NCBI RefSeq assembly: GCF_027923225.1
Contig: NZ_BSDI01000017.1
Location: 124,001-188,000, forward strand
Source: Phytohabitans aurantiacus
Lineage (GTDB): Bacteria > Actinomycetota > Actinomycetes > Mycobacteriales > Micromonosporaceae
Direction: 5' to 3'
DNA: 64,000 nucleotides
Positions 15,588 to 25,298 of the stretch are shown here, in pieces (within the stretch, counting starts at the first letter, position 1; every line of letters starts with the position of its first letter). Position numbers and translations under genes: made by a program. Below the pieces are notes generated by a model. It was not told the DNA's origin. It searched no databases and worked only from the letters and a program-made list of their open reading frames with translations.

Positions 15588-17423
15588 GTGAACACCGCAT
15601 CCCAACCGTCGACGGATGGCTCCGCGCGGGCGACGGTCAAGGCGCTGTACGCGCATGTCCGGCCCCACCGGTGGGTCGTCGCGCTGGGCCTGTTGTGTGC
15701 GCTGGCCGGTGCCACCGGAGGGCTGATGCAACCCCTGGCCACCAAGGCGTTGGTGGACCGGCTGACCTCCGGCCAGACCATCACCACCGTCCTGCTGGCC
15801 CTCACCGTGCTGGTGGTGCTCGGCGCGGTCGCCGACGCGGTCGGCGCCTACGTACTGGAACGGACCGCGGAGTCGGTCGTCCTGGCCGCACGGCGGACCC
15901 TCATCGGCCGGCTGCTACGGCTACGCCTGACCGAGGCGGAGCGGATCCCGCCGGGTGACCTGATGTCCCGGGTCACCTCCGACACGACGCTACTGCGGGC
16001 GGTCAGTACCCAGGCGGTCGTGGGCGCGGCTACCGGTGCGGTGGCCTTCGTGGCGGCGGTCGTGATGATGGCGATCCTGGACGTCGTGCTCCTGGGCGTG
16101 ACGCTCGGGGTGCTGGTGGTGACCGGCGGCCTCGTGGCCCTGGTGATGCCCAGGATCGCGCAGGCCACCGAGCGGTCGCAGGAGGCGGTCGGGGAGATCT
16201 CCACCGCGCTGGAGCGGGTCTTCGGCGCGTTTCGCACGGTCAAGGCATCCGGCGCCGAGCAGCGGGAGACCGCCCGGGTGGAGGCGGCGGCACGACGGGC
16301 CTGGCGGCACGGCGTGACCAGCGCGAAATGGGAGGCCCTGGCCGGATCGGCCGACGGACTCGCCGTGCAGCTGGCATTCCTCGCGGTGCTCGCCGTCGGC
16401 GGCGCCCGCGTGTCGTCCGGAGCGATCCCCGTGTCCACGCTCATCGCGTTCCTGCTCTACCTGTTCTACCTCATCGAACCGGTGTCCCAGCTGATCGACG
16501 CCGCCTCGCAGTACCAGGAGGGCGCGGCCGCGATCTGGCGGATCACGCAGGTCCAGCGCCTGTCGACAGAACCGCCGACCCAGCACCGCTCCGCGCCGCC
16601 CCGGCTGCCCACAGCACTGTCGGGCCCGGCATCGGTCCGCTTCGCCGACGTGTCCTTCCGCCACCGACCCGACGTGCCCTACGCCCACCAGCAGGTGAGC
16701 TTCGAGGTACCGGCCACCGGGACGACCGCCATCGTCGGCCCCTCCGGCGCCGGCAAGTCAACCGTCTTCGCGCTCATCGAACGGTTCTACGAAACGACCA
16801 GCGGCCGAATCCTGCTCGACGGACAAGACGTACGACACTGGCCGCTGCACGACCTGCGATCACAGATCGGCTACGTGGAGCAGGACGCCCCGGTGCTGGC
16901 CGGCACCCTGCGAGAGAACCTGACCTTCGCCGCACCCGACGTCACCGACGCCGACATCCGCGACGTTGTGCGCCGCACGAAACTCGACGCCCTCGTCGAC
17001 CGCCTTGCCGATGGCTTGGACACGCCGGTCGGACACCGCGGCTGCACCCTGTCCGGCGGCGAACGGCAGCGCATCGCGATCGCCCGCGCACTGCTGCGCA
17101 GACCCCGACTGCTGCTGCTGGACGAGGCCACCGCACAGCTCGACGCCGTCAACGAACTGGCAATCCGCGACGCCATCGCCGAAACCGCCACCCAGACCAC
17201 CGTGCTCGTAGTGGCCCACCGACTGTCCACAGTCACCAACGCCGACCGCATCATCGTCATGGACGCCGGACGAATCCAGGCGATCGGCACCCACGCTGAA
17301 CTGGTCGTCCAGGACCAGCTGTACGCGCAACTGGCGGCAACCCAACTCCTCACCCCCGACCCGACAACCCCGCGTCCGTCGCCTTTGCGCGTACCCGAAG
17401 GCCCTTCTGCATGCGACAGGTAG
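15588..17423 (+). CDS. ABC exporter, fused membrane and ATPase domains
   Basis: A 611-residue half-transporter. Six transmembrane helices lie in the first 310 residues. The ATPase domain follows: Walker A GPSGAGKST (near 384), Q-loop YVEQDAP, signature LSGGERQRI (near 488), Walker B LLLLDEAT with the catalytic Glu, and switch His in VVAHRLST. This is the multidrug/lipid exporter type that works as a dimer; with no partner gene adjacent, a homodimer is likely. GTG 15588 is preceded by AGGAGAAAG. The gene follows the DUF418 gene by 90 bp and could be co-transcribed. The substrate is unknown. Confidence 0.93.
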   Translation: MNTASQPSTDGSARATVKALYAHVRPHRWVVALGLLCALAGATGGLMQPLATKALVDRLTSGQTITTVLLALTVLVVLGAVADAVGAYVLERTAESVVLAARRTLIGRLLRLRLTEAERIPPGDLMSRVTSDTTLLRAVSTQAVVGAATGAVAFVAAVVMMAILDVVLLGVTLGVLVVTGGLVALVMPRIAQATERSQEAVGEISTALERVFGAFRTVKASGAEQRETARVEAAARRAWRHGVTSAKWEALAGSADGLAVQLAFLAVLAVGGARVSSGAIPVSTLIAFLLYLFYLIEPVSQLIDAASQYQEGAAAIWRITQVQRLSTEPPTQHRSAPPRLPTALSGPASVRFADVSFRHRPDVPYAHQQVSFEVPATGTTAIVGPSGAGKSTVFALIERFYETTSGRILLDGQDVRHWPLHDLRSQIGYVEQDAPVLAGTLRENLTFAAPDVTDADIRDVVRRTKLDALVDRLADGLDTPVGHRGCTLSGGERQRIAIARALLRRPRLLLLDEATAQLDAVNELAIRDAIAETATQTTVLVVAHRLSTVTNADRIIVMDAGRIQAIGTHAELVVQDQLYAQLAATQLLTPDPTTPRPSPLRVPEGPSACDR

Positions 17424-17699
17424 CGCCTCGCCTGAGAAGACCCGCACCAGCTGCTCGCGCGCGGCTGTTGAAGACGCGGCGGTGAGCGCGGTACAGCTTG
17501 GGCCGCGTACCGCCGGTCAGGTCGGCGATCTCGGTGGCGGGTCGGCCAGTGGAGCCCGCGCGCCACCGACGCGGCAACCCGCCGCGCCGACAAAGACCAA
17601 TGACGACGGCGACGGGACAGCGGGAACTCGAATTCTTGCTTAAGATCCTGGGCTTGCCCTTGACGCAGACAGGGTGACCGATTCGACAGAAGGACGACG

Positions 17700-19235
17700 A
17701 TGAGTGTTGCGCGCAGGCGCCGAGCAAGCCTGAGACTCGCCGCCGTGGCAGGTACGGTCATTGTCCTGGCTGCTGCCGCTCCGGCGTGGGCGCAGCAGTC
17801 CGGCGGTGTGTCGGCTCAAATCGACGACCTCGTGATCGGCGCGGTCGGCGCACCTGGCAAGGCGCTGCCGATGTACGTGGGCGCCTGGGACGCGATCAAC
17901 CCCAAAGTCGCTATCGACGTATCGGGTCTGGCCGGCGTCGCCACAGTGGAGTTTCCGGACACCTGCTCGACCAGCGGTTCCACCACTACCTGCCCCGTTC
18001 CGCTGGACGACGACAGTGGCATCGCGACCTACTTGCCGCTGCACTTCCGGCCCGCGCCCGGTGCGGCCGTCGGCGACAAGGGCACGCTTACATACACCAC
18101 GTCGGCTGACGACGTAGACCCGTACGAGCAGCAGACCACGGTCACCGTCGCGGACGGAGTCGACCTCGTCGCCCTCGTCCACGACGAGATCGACTCCGCG
18201 AAGATCGGCGAAACGATCACGACCCGCGTCGTGACCTACAACGCTGGCAACCGTGCCGGTGACGGCATCCGGGCGCTGTTCTTCGTCTCCAGCGGCCTGA
18301 CGCCAGCGTCCTACCAGGACTGCGTTTACGCGAACGACGGATCGGGCGGCACGATCGTCGCGTGCGAGTTCGACGGAGTATTCGAACCGGATCAAAAGTA
18401 CGAGCTGACAGGCGGCTTCCAGGCCACGGTCCGGCCGCACGCGATGGGCTTTGAGAGCCTGGACCACACCCTGGAACCCCTCGGTATCGCCAGCGAACTG
18501 CCCGACGGGCTGACCTTCACCAGCCGAGGCGGCAAGGCCCTGAAGTGGGCACCGGCGAAGAGCATGACCAATGCGGAACGCGTCGAGATCGACAACCGGG
18601 ACAACTGGGGGTCCTACTACATCAACAAGGTCCCCAACACCTTCGACGTCGCTGCGGTCGGCGTCGCGGTGAAGGGCACGGTCGGCCAGATCGTTCCGGT
18701 GCGGATCGGGGTCAAGAACAACGGCCCGGCCGCTCTGGACAGCACCCGTTCGCAGGAACCCGTCGCCTCCTTCGCCCTCACCGTACCGGCGGGTGCGAAG
18801 GTCGTGTCGGTGCCGCGGGAGACCTGCGAGCTGATTCTGGACAACGGCGACGGCTCGGTCCGCCCCGTGCCGGCCGAACCCGGCGGTGACTACTACTACT
18901 GCCGCGACCCGCGGACCTTCCTCGGCGTCGGTGAGAGTTTTCTCGTCGAGTTCGGTTTGAAGATCACGTCTTTGGACGCGGCCGCTGGTGAAGTGTCCCG
19001 CTTCGCTACCCGCATGGGGGAGGACCCCCGCAAGGATGACGCCAACCACGCCAACGACACCGCGCCGGTGACGGTCGCGGGTTCAGGCGGTGCCGGTGGT
19101 GGCCTGCCGGTGACCGGCGTGCAGACGGGCGCCATCGTCGGCGGCGGTGCCGTGTTGCTGGCCGCTGGCGCGGTGCTGTTCGTGGTCAGCCGCCGTCGCC
19201 GCGTCGTGCTGGTCGCCGGCGAAGACGGACGGTGA
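17700..19235 (+). CDS. LPXTG-anchored surface protein with repeated beta domains
   Basis: A 511-residue exported protein. The signal peptide ends near AAPAWAQQ (about residue 31). The C-terminus has the full sortase signal: LPVTG, a hydrophobic helix (GAIVGGGAVLLAAGAVLFVV), then SRRRR. The protein should therefore be attached to peptidoglycan by a sortase encoded elsewhere. The body is made of beta-rich Ig-like modules, with YNAGNRAGDGI and VKNNGPAALD segments resembling the CARDB/DUF11 type of envelope repeats. No catalytic motif is visible; an adhesive or structural role is inferred. The 276-bp gap upstream contains no clear gene. A strong hairpin follows. Confidence 0.88.
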   Translation: MSVARRRRASLRLAAVAGTVIVLAAAAPAWAQQSGGVSAQIDDLVIGAVGAPGKALPMYVGAWDAINPKVAIDVSGLAGVATVEFPDTCSTSGSTTTCPVPLDDDSGIATYLPLHFRPAPGAAVGDKGTLTYTTSADDVDPYEQQTTVTVADGVDLVALVHDEIDSAKIGETITTRVVTYNAGNRAGDGIRALFFVSSGLTPASYQDCVYANDGSGGTIVACEFDGVFEPDQKYELTGGFQATVRPHAMGFESLDHTLEPLGIASELPDGLTFTSRGGKALKWAPAKSMTNAERVEIDNRDNWGSYYINKVPNTFDVAAVGVAVKGTVGQIVPVRIGVKNNGPAALDSTRSQEPVASFALTVPAGAKVVSVPRETCELILDNGDGSVRPVPAEPGGDYYYCRDPRTFLGVGESFLVEFGLKITSLDAAAGEVSRFATRMGEDPRKDDANHANDTAPVTVAGSGGAGGGLPVTGVQTGAIVGGGAVLLAAGAVLFVVSRRRRVVLVAGEDGR

Positions 19236-19241
19236 CCGGTT

Positions 19242-19284
19242 CCCGTGAAGTCCCGGTGGCCATCGGTGGCCGGGACTTCACGGG
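19242..19284 (+). terminator. Terminator hairpin after the LPXTG protein gene
   Basis: CCCGTGAAGTCCCGG at 19242-19256 pairs with CCGGGACTTCACGGG at 19270-19284 (15 bp, 13-nt loop). It sits between convergent genes and may terminate both. Confidence 0.8.
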
Positions 19285-19302
19285 ATCAGCCCGGCGGTGT
19301 GG

Positions 19303-22173
19303 CTAGAGCAGCCCGGATTCGTGGGCTCGGGCGGCGGCCTCGGTGCGGGTCGTGACGCCGAGCTTGGTGAGGATCCGCGCGACGTGAGTGGCCACCGTGT
19401 TGCCGCTGATGAAGAGCTCGTCGGCGATCTGAGTGTTGGAGCGGCCCCGAGCCAGTACCTGCAGCACGTCGAGCTCGCGGCGGGTCAGGCCGAAGTCGTT
19501 GACCGTCGGGCCGTCGTCGTTGTCGACCAGCCGTCCGCGCCGTTTCAGGTCATCCATCCGGGTCAGTAGCGGCGTGGCACGCAGGCGGGCCGCCAGTGCG
19601 CCGGCCTCGCGCAGCCGTGACAGTGCGCCGGGACGGTTGTTCGAGGCGAGCGCGGTGGCGGCCGCGTCGGTCAGGACCACCGCGGTCTGGTACGGGTTGT
19701 GGAGGTGGCGCCACGCCTCGGCGGCCCGATCCCAGGCGGGCAGCTGGTCCGCCGCGATCGCCTCGATGGTGAGGCGGTGCGCGGCGAGTTCGGGCGTCGC
19801 GGCGTACCGGGCTTCGACGAGCGCGGTGATCTCCGCGAATCGGGCGGTTACCGCGGCGGCCACCTGCCGGTTGCGGGGTGCGGCCACGCGCCGGGCTCGC
19901 TGCGCCCTGGCGCCGACCAGCGCGAGACGCATCACCTCGGGCGGCAGCCAGGCCGCCCGCGCCGGTGCGAGGTGCTCGCCGAGGACGCGGTCCGCCAGGT
20001 CGTGGTCACCCTGCTCGGCCGCCCAGGAGATCCGCAGGATCGCGATCTCGGCCTTCACCTCGTCGGCCGAGTGTGCGTGCCGGGCGAACTCGACCAGCTG
20101 GCGAAGCAGCAGCTCGAACTGGTCCGCTTCGCCGCGGCAGTACGCGATGTCGGCGGTGACCAGGCGCAGCGCCGCGGCGTACAGCGGGGGCGGGCCGTCG
20201 GCCAGCGCGTTCTGCACCACCTCCACGGCCTCGTCCCAGCGCCCTAGCGTGCGCAGGTTCGCCGCGCGAGCCATGGCCAGCATGCTGCCGCGCGAGCGGG
20301 CGTGACCGAGCCGATCGGCCTCCCGCTGGCCGGTGCGGGCGAGCTCCACCGCTTCCTCGTACCTGCCGCTGTAGCCGAGCATCAGCGACTCCCACTGGAA
20401 CGAGGTCAGGAAGGTGTGGTCGTCTCCGACGCTTTCCGCGAGGCGGCGCGACTCGGCGAACCTGCGCCGGGACAGCTCGGTGTCGCCGTCCGTGCCGGAA
20501 AACACGTCGTGCAGGACGAGCATGGCGAGCACGAGCAGGGCGGGTGCCCGCAGGCCGTCGTCGTCGAGCTGGTCGGCGAGGCGCAGGGCCTCGATCGCGT
20601 GCCGGCGGCTCTCGCCGTGCCGGTGCGCGCCGATACCGACGATGGCGAGTGTGGACAGCAGGCGGCTGCGGACATCGGTTGACGTGCCGGGCGGCAGCAG
20701 CGTGAGCGCGTGTTCCAGGTCCTGCGTGCCGGTGCCGTCGAGGCGCTGCCGCAGCTGGCCGCGCAGGCCGAGCAGCGTCGCCCTCCGCTCGGGCCCGGCG
20801 GTCGGGTCGAGCTCGTCCAGCGCGGCCGTGCTGAGCGCGACGCCCCGGTTGGAGCGGCCGGTCGCGAACGCGGCGGAGGCGGCGCGCCGCAGCACCTCCG
20901 CCCGGCCGGCACCGACGAGGCCGGCCGGGTCCACGACGCGCTCCCAGTTCGCGAGGATCAGTTCGAGCAGTTGGAGCTCTTCGTCGCGGGCGTGCAGCCG
21001 GGCGGCGTGACAGGCGGCCCGCCACGCGACCGGCAGGGCGGCGTCGACCTGCCCGGCGGCCATCCAGTGCTCGGCCAGGGCGGCGCTGTCCGGCTCGCGG
21101 TCGGTGAGGGCGGCGGCGCACCGCCGGTGCAGCAGGCGGCGTTCGCCCGGCAGCAGCGAGGTGTACACGACTTCCCTGATCAGGTCGTGCCGGATGGAGT
21201 ATCGCTCGTCGCGCGGCACCGCGTGGCCCAGCTCGACGAGATCGCGCAGCGCCTCGTGGGTCTGCCGCTCAGGCAGGCCGCATACGTCCAGGAGCAGTTC
21301 GTCGGAGACCTCGGTCCCGGCGACGGCCATGGCGGACAGCAGGTCACGGCTCGCGTCGCCCAGGTCGGTGATGCGGGCCAGCAGCAGGCCGCGCAGGTCC
21401 TCGGCGGGGGCCTCGTCGACGTCACTGAGCGCCTCGACGAACATCGGGTTGCCGCCACTGCGCTGGTGCACGCGCCGGCCGCGGGCGGGGTCCGGCGGCT
21501 GCCCGTCGATAGCGGCGAGCAGCTCGCTCACCTGCCGCTCGTCCAGCGGATCGAGGGCGATGTGCACCATCTCCGGGCGGCGGTCCAGCTCGGCGAAGAG
21601 CTGCCGGTGTGGGTGCTCGCCGGTGCGCAGCGTGCCGATGAGCAGGACGGCGGCGTCGGTCATGTTGCGGGTCAGGTAGGCGAACAGCTCGCCGGTGGAC
21701 TCGTCGGCCCAGTGCAGGTCTTCGACCACCACCACGACCGGCCGGGTCCGCGCGACCCGGCTGACGAGCGTCAGGACCTCTTCGAGGAGCCTGGTGCGGC
21801 TGTACCGCTCCGGCGCCGGGCCCAAATCCGGCAGCCAGTCGCCGAGGGCCGAGCCGCCGGGCGGCAGCAGGGGTGTCACCTGGTCCCGGCCAAGCTGCCG
21901 CACCAGATCACGCAAGATAGCGACGAACGGTACGAACGGTGCGCCCTGCGAGCCTCGCTCCAGGCAGCCCCCGACCAGCGTGAGCGGCGAGTCCGGCAGG
22001 TGCCGCACGGTCTCCGCGACGAGCCGGGACTTTCCGATGCCCGCCTCGCCGGAGATCAACACGGTCGCGGCCTGACGCGAGCGGGCCCGCTCGTAGACGG
22101 CCCGGATGGATGCGCCCTCGGCGACCCGGCCGACCAGGACCGGGCTGACGACCCCCGTTGTCACCCGCCGCAC
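19303..22173 (-). CDS. Large LuxR-family (LAL-type) ATPase regulator
   Basis: A 956-residue protein. The N-terminal AAA/STAND ATPase has VLVGR, Walker A SGEAGIGKSR (about 41-50) and Walker B VVVVVEDLHWADE. A long helical, TPR-like middle region follows (about 330-860). The last 60 residues are a LuxR-type HTH (LTRRELDVLQVLARGRSNTQIADELFISGNTVATHV). LAL regulators often activate secondary-metabolite or carbon-use genes, acting as ATP-driven switches. It diverges from a RibD-like reductase gene at 22279, a plausible target. The start GTG or ATG near 22173 has no outstanding ribosome site. The effector is unknown. Confidence 0.93.
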   Translation of the reverse strand: MRRVTTGVVSPVLVGRVAEGASIRAVYERARSRQAATVLISGEAGIGKSRLVAETVRHLPDSPLTLVGGCLERGSQGAPFVPFVAILRDLVRQLGRDQVTPLLPPGGSALGDWLPDLGPAPERYSRTRLLEEVLTLVSRVARTRPVVVVVEDLHWADESTGELFAYLTRNMTDAAVLLIGTLRTGEHPHRQLFAELDRRPEMVHIALDPLDERQVSELLAAIDGQPPDPARGRRVHQRSGGNPMFVEALSDVDEAPAEDLRGLLLARITDLGDASRDLLSAMAVAGTEVSDELLLDVCGLPERQTHEALRDLVELGHAVPRDERYSIRHDLIREVVYTSLLPGERRLLHRRCAAALTDREPDSAALAEHWMAAGQVDAALPVAWRAACHAARLHARDEELQLLELILANWERVVDPAGLVGAGRAEVLRRAASAAFATGRSNRGVALSTAALDELDPTAGPERRATLLGLRGQLRQRLDGTGTQDLEHALTLLPPGTSTDVRSRLLSTLAIVGIGAHRHGESRRHAIEALRLADQLDDDGLRAPALLVLAMLVLHDVFSGTDGDTELSRRRFAESRRLAESVGDDHTFLTSFQWESLMLGYSGRYEEAVELARTGQREADRLGHARSRGSMLAMARAANLRTLGRWDEAVEVVQNALADGPPPLYAAALRLVTADIAYCRGEADQFELLLRQLVEFARHAHSADEVKAEIAILRISWAAEQGDHDLADRVLGEHLAPARAAWLPPEVMRLALVGARAQRARRVAAPRNRQVAAAVTARFAEITALVEARYAATPELAAHRLTIEAIAADQLPAWDRAAEAWRHLHNPYQTAVVLTDAAATALASNNRPGALSRLREAGALAARLRATPLLTRMDDLKRRGRLVDNDDGPTVNDFGLTRRELDVLQVLARGRSNTQIADELFISGNTVATHVARILTKLGVTTRTEAAARAHESGLL

Positions 22174-22278
22174 CCCCCAATCCCGGACGGGATGTCATCA
22201 GGTCTGACGACGACAGCCCGGCGCCCAGCAGGAGAACCTTATCCGCACGCAGGTCAGACAACATTTCAAGGAGCAACG

Positions 22279-22890
22279 ATGAGCATCACGCGGCACGCGC
22301 GTACCGTCGTCGGCAACATCGCCCTCTCCCTCGACGGGCGTGTGTGCGGCCCCGGTGGCGAGTACGACATGGGCTGGATAGTCCCGCACGCGATCAGCGG
22401 CGGTGCCCGCGCGCACATGGTGCGCGTCACCGGCACGGCCACCACCGCATTGCTGGGCCGCAAGAACTACCAGGGCTTCGCCGGCTTCTGGCCGGCCGTC
22501 GCCGAGGACGAGAACGCCGATCCGGCCGACCGCACCTTCTCCCGGTGGCTCAACGGCGTCGAGAAGGTGGTCTTCTCCACTACGCTGCGCGAGGTGGAGT
22601 GGGACCAGGCGCGCGTCGCCACCGCGGACCCGGTCACCACCGTCAAGCAGCTGCGGCAGCAGGAGGGCGGCGACATCATCGTCCTCGCCAGCGGCAGCAT
22701 CATCCGGCAGCTGCTCGACGCCGACGAGCTCGACCGGCTCAGCGTCACCCTCTGTCCGGAGACCGTCGGCGGCGGCACCCGCCTCTTCGAGGACGGCCCC
22801 GCCGCCCGCTCCTGGCGGCTGGTCGACACGACCGCCACCGAAAGCGGCGGGCTGTGCCTGCTCTACGACCGCGCCCGCGAGGACCGCTGA
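22279..22890 (+). CDS. Dihydrofolate reductase-like (RibD C-terminal domain) protein
   Basis: A 203-residue protein of the RibD C-terminal/DHFR fold: TVVGNIALSLDGRVCGPGG as the first strand and substrate loop, ALLGRKNYQGFAGFWP as the second, GGDIIVLASGSIIRQLL as the NADPH glycine-rich part, and TLCPETVGGGTRLFEDG near the end. Family members are NADPH-dependent reductases; many actinobacterial copies have no known substrate. ATG 22279 follows AAGGAGCAACG, a good ribosome site. It is divergent from the LAL regulator and 39 bp upstream of a serine hydrolase, so the two plus-strand genes may form an operon. Confidence 0.9.
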   Translation: MSITRHARTVVGNIALSLDGRVCGPGGEYDMGWIVPHAISGGARAHMVRVTGTATTALLGRKNYQGFAGFWPAVAEDENADPADRTFSRWLNGVEKVVFSTTLREVEWDQARVATADPVTTVKQLRQQEGGDIIVLASGSIIRQLLDADELDRLSVTLCPETVGGGTRLFEDGPAARSWRLVDTTATESGGLCLLYDRAREDR

Positions 22891-22929
22891 CGGCATCATC
22901 CATCGACACGAGATAGAGGGAACCCAGAC

Positions 22930-24222
22930 ATGGACAGGCGAACACTGCTTGCGGGTGCCGCCGCGGTCGGCGCGTCGGCGCTGACCGGCGCCCTACCGGG
23001 CCGTCCGGCGGCGGCGTCGGCCGGCACCGGCGGACGGCTATGGCGGACCGGAATCGCTGGCCTGCACGACGCGATGGCGGCTCGCGTCGCGCGGCGCGAG
23101 CTGGCCGGCATCGTCTACGCCGTCGAGCGTCGCGGCCGGCTACACGTCGACACGATCGGGACCTTGTCGCTGGACGGCGGCGAGCCGATGCGGCGGGACA
23201 CCCCGTTCCGGATCGCGTCGCTGACCAAGCCGATCATCGCGGTGGCCACGATGATGCTGGTCGAGGATGGTCGGCTCGCGCTGGACGAGCCGGTCGACCG
23301 GCTGCTGCCCGAGCTGGCCGACCGGCGGGTGCTCACCCGGATCGACGGCCCGCTCGACCAGACGGTCCCGGCGGCGCGCCCCATCACGGTCGAAGACCTG
23401 CTGACCTTCCGGATGGGCCACGGCATGATCTTCGAACCCAGCTTCCAGCCGCCGTACCCGGTCATCACGGCCGCCAAGGAGCTGCGACTGGTCATGGACC
23501 AGCCGGACCCCCGCACGACGCTCGGGCCGGACGAGTGGATCCGCCGGTTCGGCACTCTTCCCCTGATGTGGCAGCCCGGCCAGCGATGGCAGTACAACAC
23601 CGGCGCGCTCGTGCTGGGCGTGCTCATCGCCCGGGCCGCGGGCCAGGCGCTGGAGACAATCCTCCAACGGCGCGTCTTCCGTCCGCTGGGCATGCGCCAC
23701 ACCGGGTTCTCCCTACCGCGCGCCGACGCCTCGCGGCTGCCCGGCCTGTACCTGGGAAACCCGGGCACGGGACAGCTGGAGCTTCAAGCCAGCTCGCCGC
23801 CGGACGAGTGGACCCGGCCGCCCGCGTTCCCCTCCGGCGCCAGCGGGCTGGCCTCGACCATCGACGACTACCTGGCGTTCAGCCGATTCCTGCGCAACGG
23901 GGGAGTGCACCGGAGCCGGCGGCTGCTGTCGGCCCGATCGATCCGGGCGCTGACGACCAACCACCTCACGCCGCGGCAGCTCGCCGATGCCGGCCCGGTC
24001 CTGCTCGCCGGCCGCGGCTGGGGCTACGGCATGGCCGTCAGCGTCACGCCCGACGCGGTCTCGGCGCCCGGTCGCTACGGCTGGGAGGGCGGGTACGGCA
24101 CCTGCTGGTTCAACGACCCGCACCGCGACCTGACCGCGATCGCGCTGACCCAGACCGTCGACTTCATCTTCAACGGCGCGTCCGACGAATTCCAGCGCCT
24201 CGCGGCGGCGGCGGCCTCATAA
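22930..24222 (+). CDS. Exported serine hydrolase, class C beta-lactamase fold
   Basis: A 430-residue protein. Its leader has twin arginines (MDRRTLLAGAAAVGASALTG) and an Ala-rich site near 30, so Tat or Sec export is likely. The catalytic SXXK is S97-L-T-K100 (IASLTKPI), and the Tyr of YXN is in WQYNTGALVLG. Relatives include class C beta-lactamases, D-aminopeptidases, esterases and PBP4-like proteins; the sequence does not tell which. GAGGGAACCCAGAC precedes the ATG. The gene follows the RibD-like reductase closely and precedes an aldo/keto reductase. Confidence 0.9.
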   Translation: MDRRTLLAGAAAVGASALTGALPGRPAAASAGTGGRLWRTGIAGLHDAMAARVARRELAGIVYAVERRGRLHVDTIGTLSLDGGEPMRRDTPFRIASLTKPIIAVATMMLVEDGRLALDEPVDRLLPELADRRVLTRIDGPLDQTVPAARPITVEDLLTFRMGHGMIFEPSFQPPYPVITAAKELRLVMDQPDPRTTLGPDEWIRRFGTLPLMWQPGQRWQYNTGALVLGVLIARAAGQALETILQRRVFRPLGMRHTGFSLPRADASRLPGLYLGNPGTGQLELQASSPPDEWTRPPAFPSGASGLASTIDDYLAFSRFLRNGGVHRSRRLLSARSIRALTTNHLTPRQLADAGPVLLAGRGWGYGMAVSVTPDAVSAPGRYGWEGGYGTCWFNDPHRDLTAIALTQTVDFIFNGASDEFQRLAAAAAS

Positions 24223-24288
24223 CGACCGCCCGGCTGCGCGCCGCTCCGGGACGATGGCTGGGTAGGGCATCTGTTGGAGGTGGTCGGG

Positions 24289-25257
24289 GTGGAGTACGCG
24301 CGGTTGGGTCGCACCGGGCTTCGGGTGAGCCGGATCGGGTTGGGGTGCATGAGCTACGGCAACGCCGCCACCGGCCTGCACCAGTGGACCCTGAACGAGG
24401 ACGCCGCAGCGGTGTTCTTCCGCCAGGCGGTCGAACTCGGGGTCACGTTCTGGGACACGGCGAACGTCTACCAGGGCGGCACGTCGGAGGAGTTCGTCGG
24501 ACGGGCGATCACCCGGTTCTCCCGCAGGGAGGACATCGTGCTGGCCACCAAGGTCAGCGGGAAGATGCACGACGGGCCCGGCGGCAGCGGCCTGTCACGC
24601 AGGGCGATCCTGGAGCAGATGGACGCGTCGTTGCGGCGGCTCGGCACCGACTACATCGACGTGTACTACGTCCACCGCTTCGACCCCGACACTCCGGTTG
24701 AGGAGACGATGTCGGCTTTGGACCACCTGGCGCGCGCCGGGAAGGTGCGCTACCTCGGCGCGTCGTCGATGTGGGCATGGCAGTTCGCGAAGATGCAGCA
24801 CGCCGCGGTGCTGGGCGGCTGGACGCCATTCACGGCGATGCAGGACCAGTACAACGTGCTCAAGCGCGAGGAGGAGCGGGACATGATCCCGATGTGCCTC
24901 GACCAGGGCGTGGGCCTGACCCCGTACTCGCCGCTGGCCAAGGGTCGCGCGGCCCGGCCGTGGGGGGAACAGACCGCACGCTCGTCGTCGGACGCCGTGG
25001 CCAAGGAATTCGACCGCGACGTCGACAGGCCGGTAGTCGACGCGGTCCAGGCCGTCGCCGCGGCGCGCGGTGTGCCGATGGCTCAGGTGGCCCTGGCCTG
25101 GGTGTTGTCCAAGCCGGTGGTCTCCTGCCCGATCGTGGGCGCCACCAAGCCGCACCACCTGACCGACGCCGTCGCCGCCTTGGACCTCGACCTCACCGAA
25201 CGCGAGACCACCGAACTGGAAAAGCCCTACACGCCGCAGGACAACTACTGGTGGTGA
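24289..25257 (+). CDS. Aldo/keto reductase
   Basis: A 322-residue (beta/alpha)8 oxidoreductase. The catalytic tetrad is visible: Asp and Tyr in FWDTANVYQGG, Lys in LATKVSG and His in YYVHRFD. NADPH-binding SLAKGRAAR-like and GATKPHHLTDAV segments occur near the end. It belongs to the YajO/Tas-like group that reduces aldehydes or ketones in the cytoplasm. GTG 24289 is chosen because GGAGG lies nine bases before it; TTG 24274 is the other possibility. It follows the serine hydrolase by 66 bp and converges on the xylanase gene, from which it is separated by a hairpin. Confidence 0.92.
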   Translation: MEYARLGRTGLRVSRIGLGCMSYGNAATGLHQWTLNEDAAAVFFRQAVELGVTFWDTANVYQGGTSEEFVGRAITRFSRREDIVLATKVSGKMHDGPGGSGLSRRAILEQMDASLRRLGTDYIDVYYVHRFDPDTPVEETMSALDHLARAGKVRYLGASSMWAWQFAKMQHAAVLGGWTPFTAMQDQYNVLKREEERDMIPMCLDQGVGLTPYSPLAKGRAARPWGEQTARSSSDAVAKEFDRDVDRPVVDAVQAVAAARGVPMAQVALAWVLSKPVVSCPIVGATKPHHLTDAVAALDLDLTERETTELEKPYTPQDNYWW

Positions 25258-25259
25258 CA

Positions 25260-25290
25260 CAGGCACCACCGACGAATCCGGTGGTGCCTG
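25260..25290. terminator. Bidirectional hairpin between convergent genes
   Basis: CAGGCACCACCG at 25260-25271 pairs with CGGTGGTGCCTG at 25279-25290 (12 bp, 7-nt loop). It sits between the aldo/keto reductase and xylanase stop codons. Confidence 0.8.
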
Positions 25291-25298
25291 CCCGTAAA

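Noticed and set aside
17424..17699. Minus-strand scrap TGRPATEIADLTGGTRPKLY like a resolvase HTH
   Set aside because: A single short match with no catalytic domain and no neighbouring mobile-element sequence; too weak to report as a feature.
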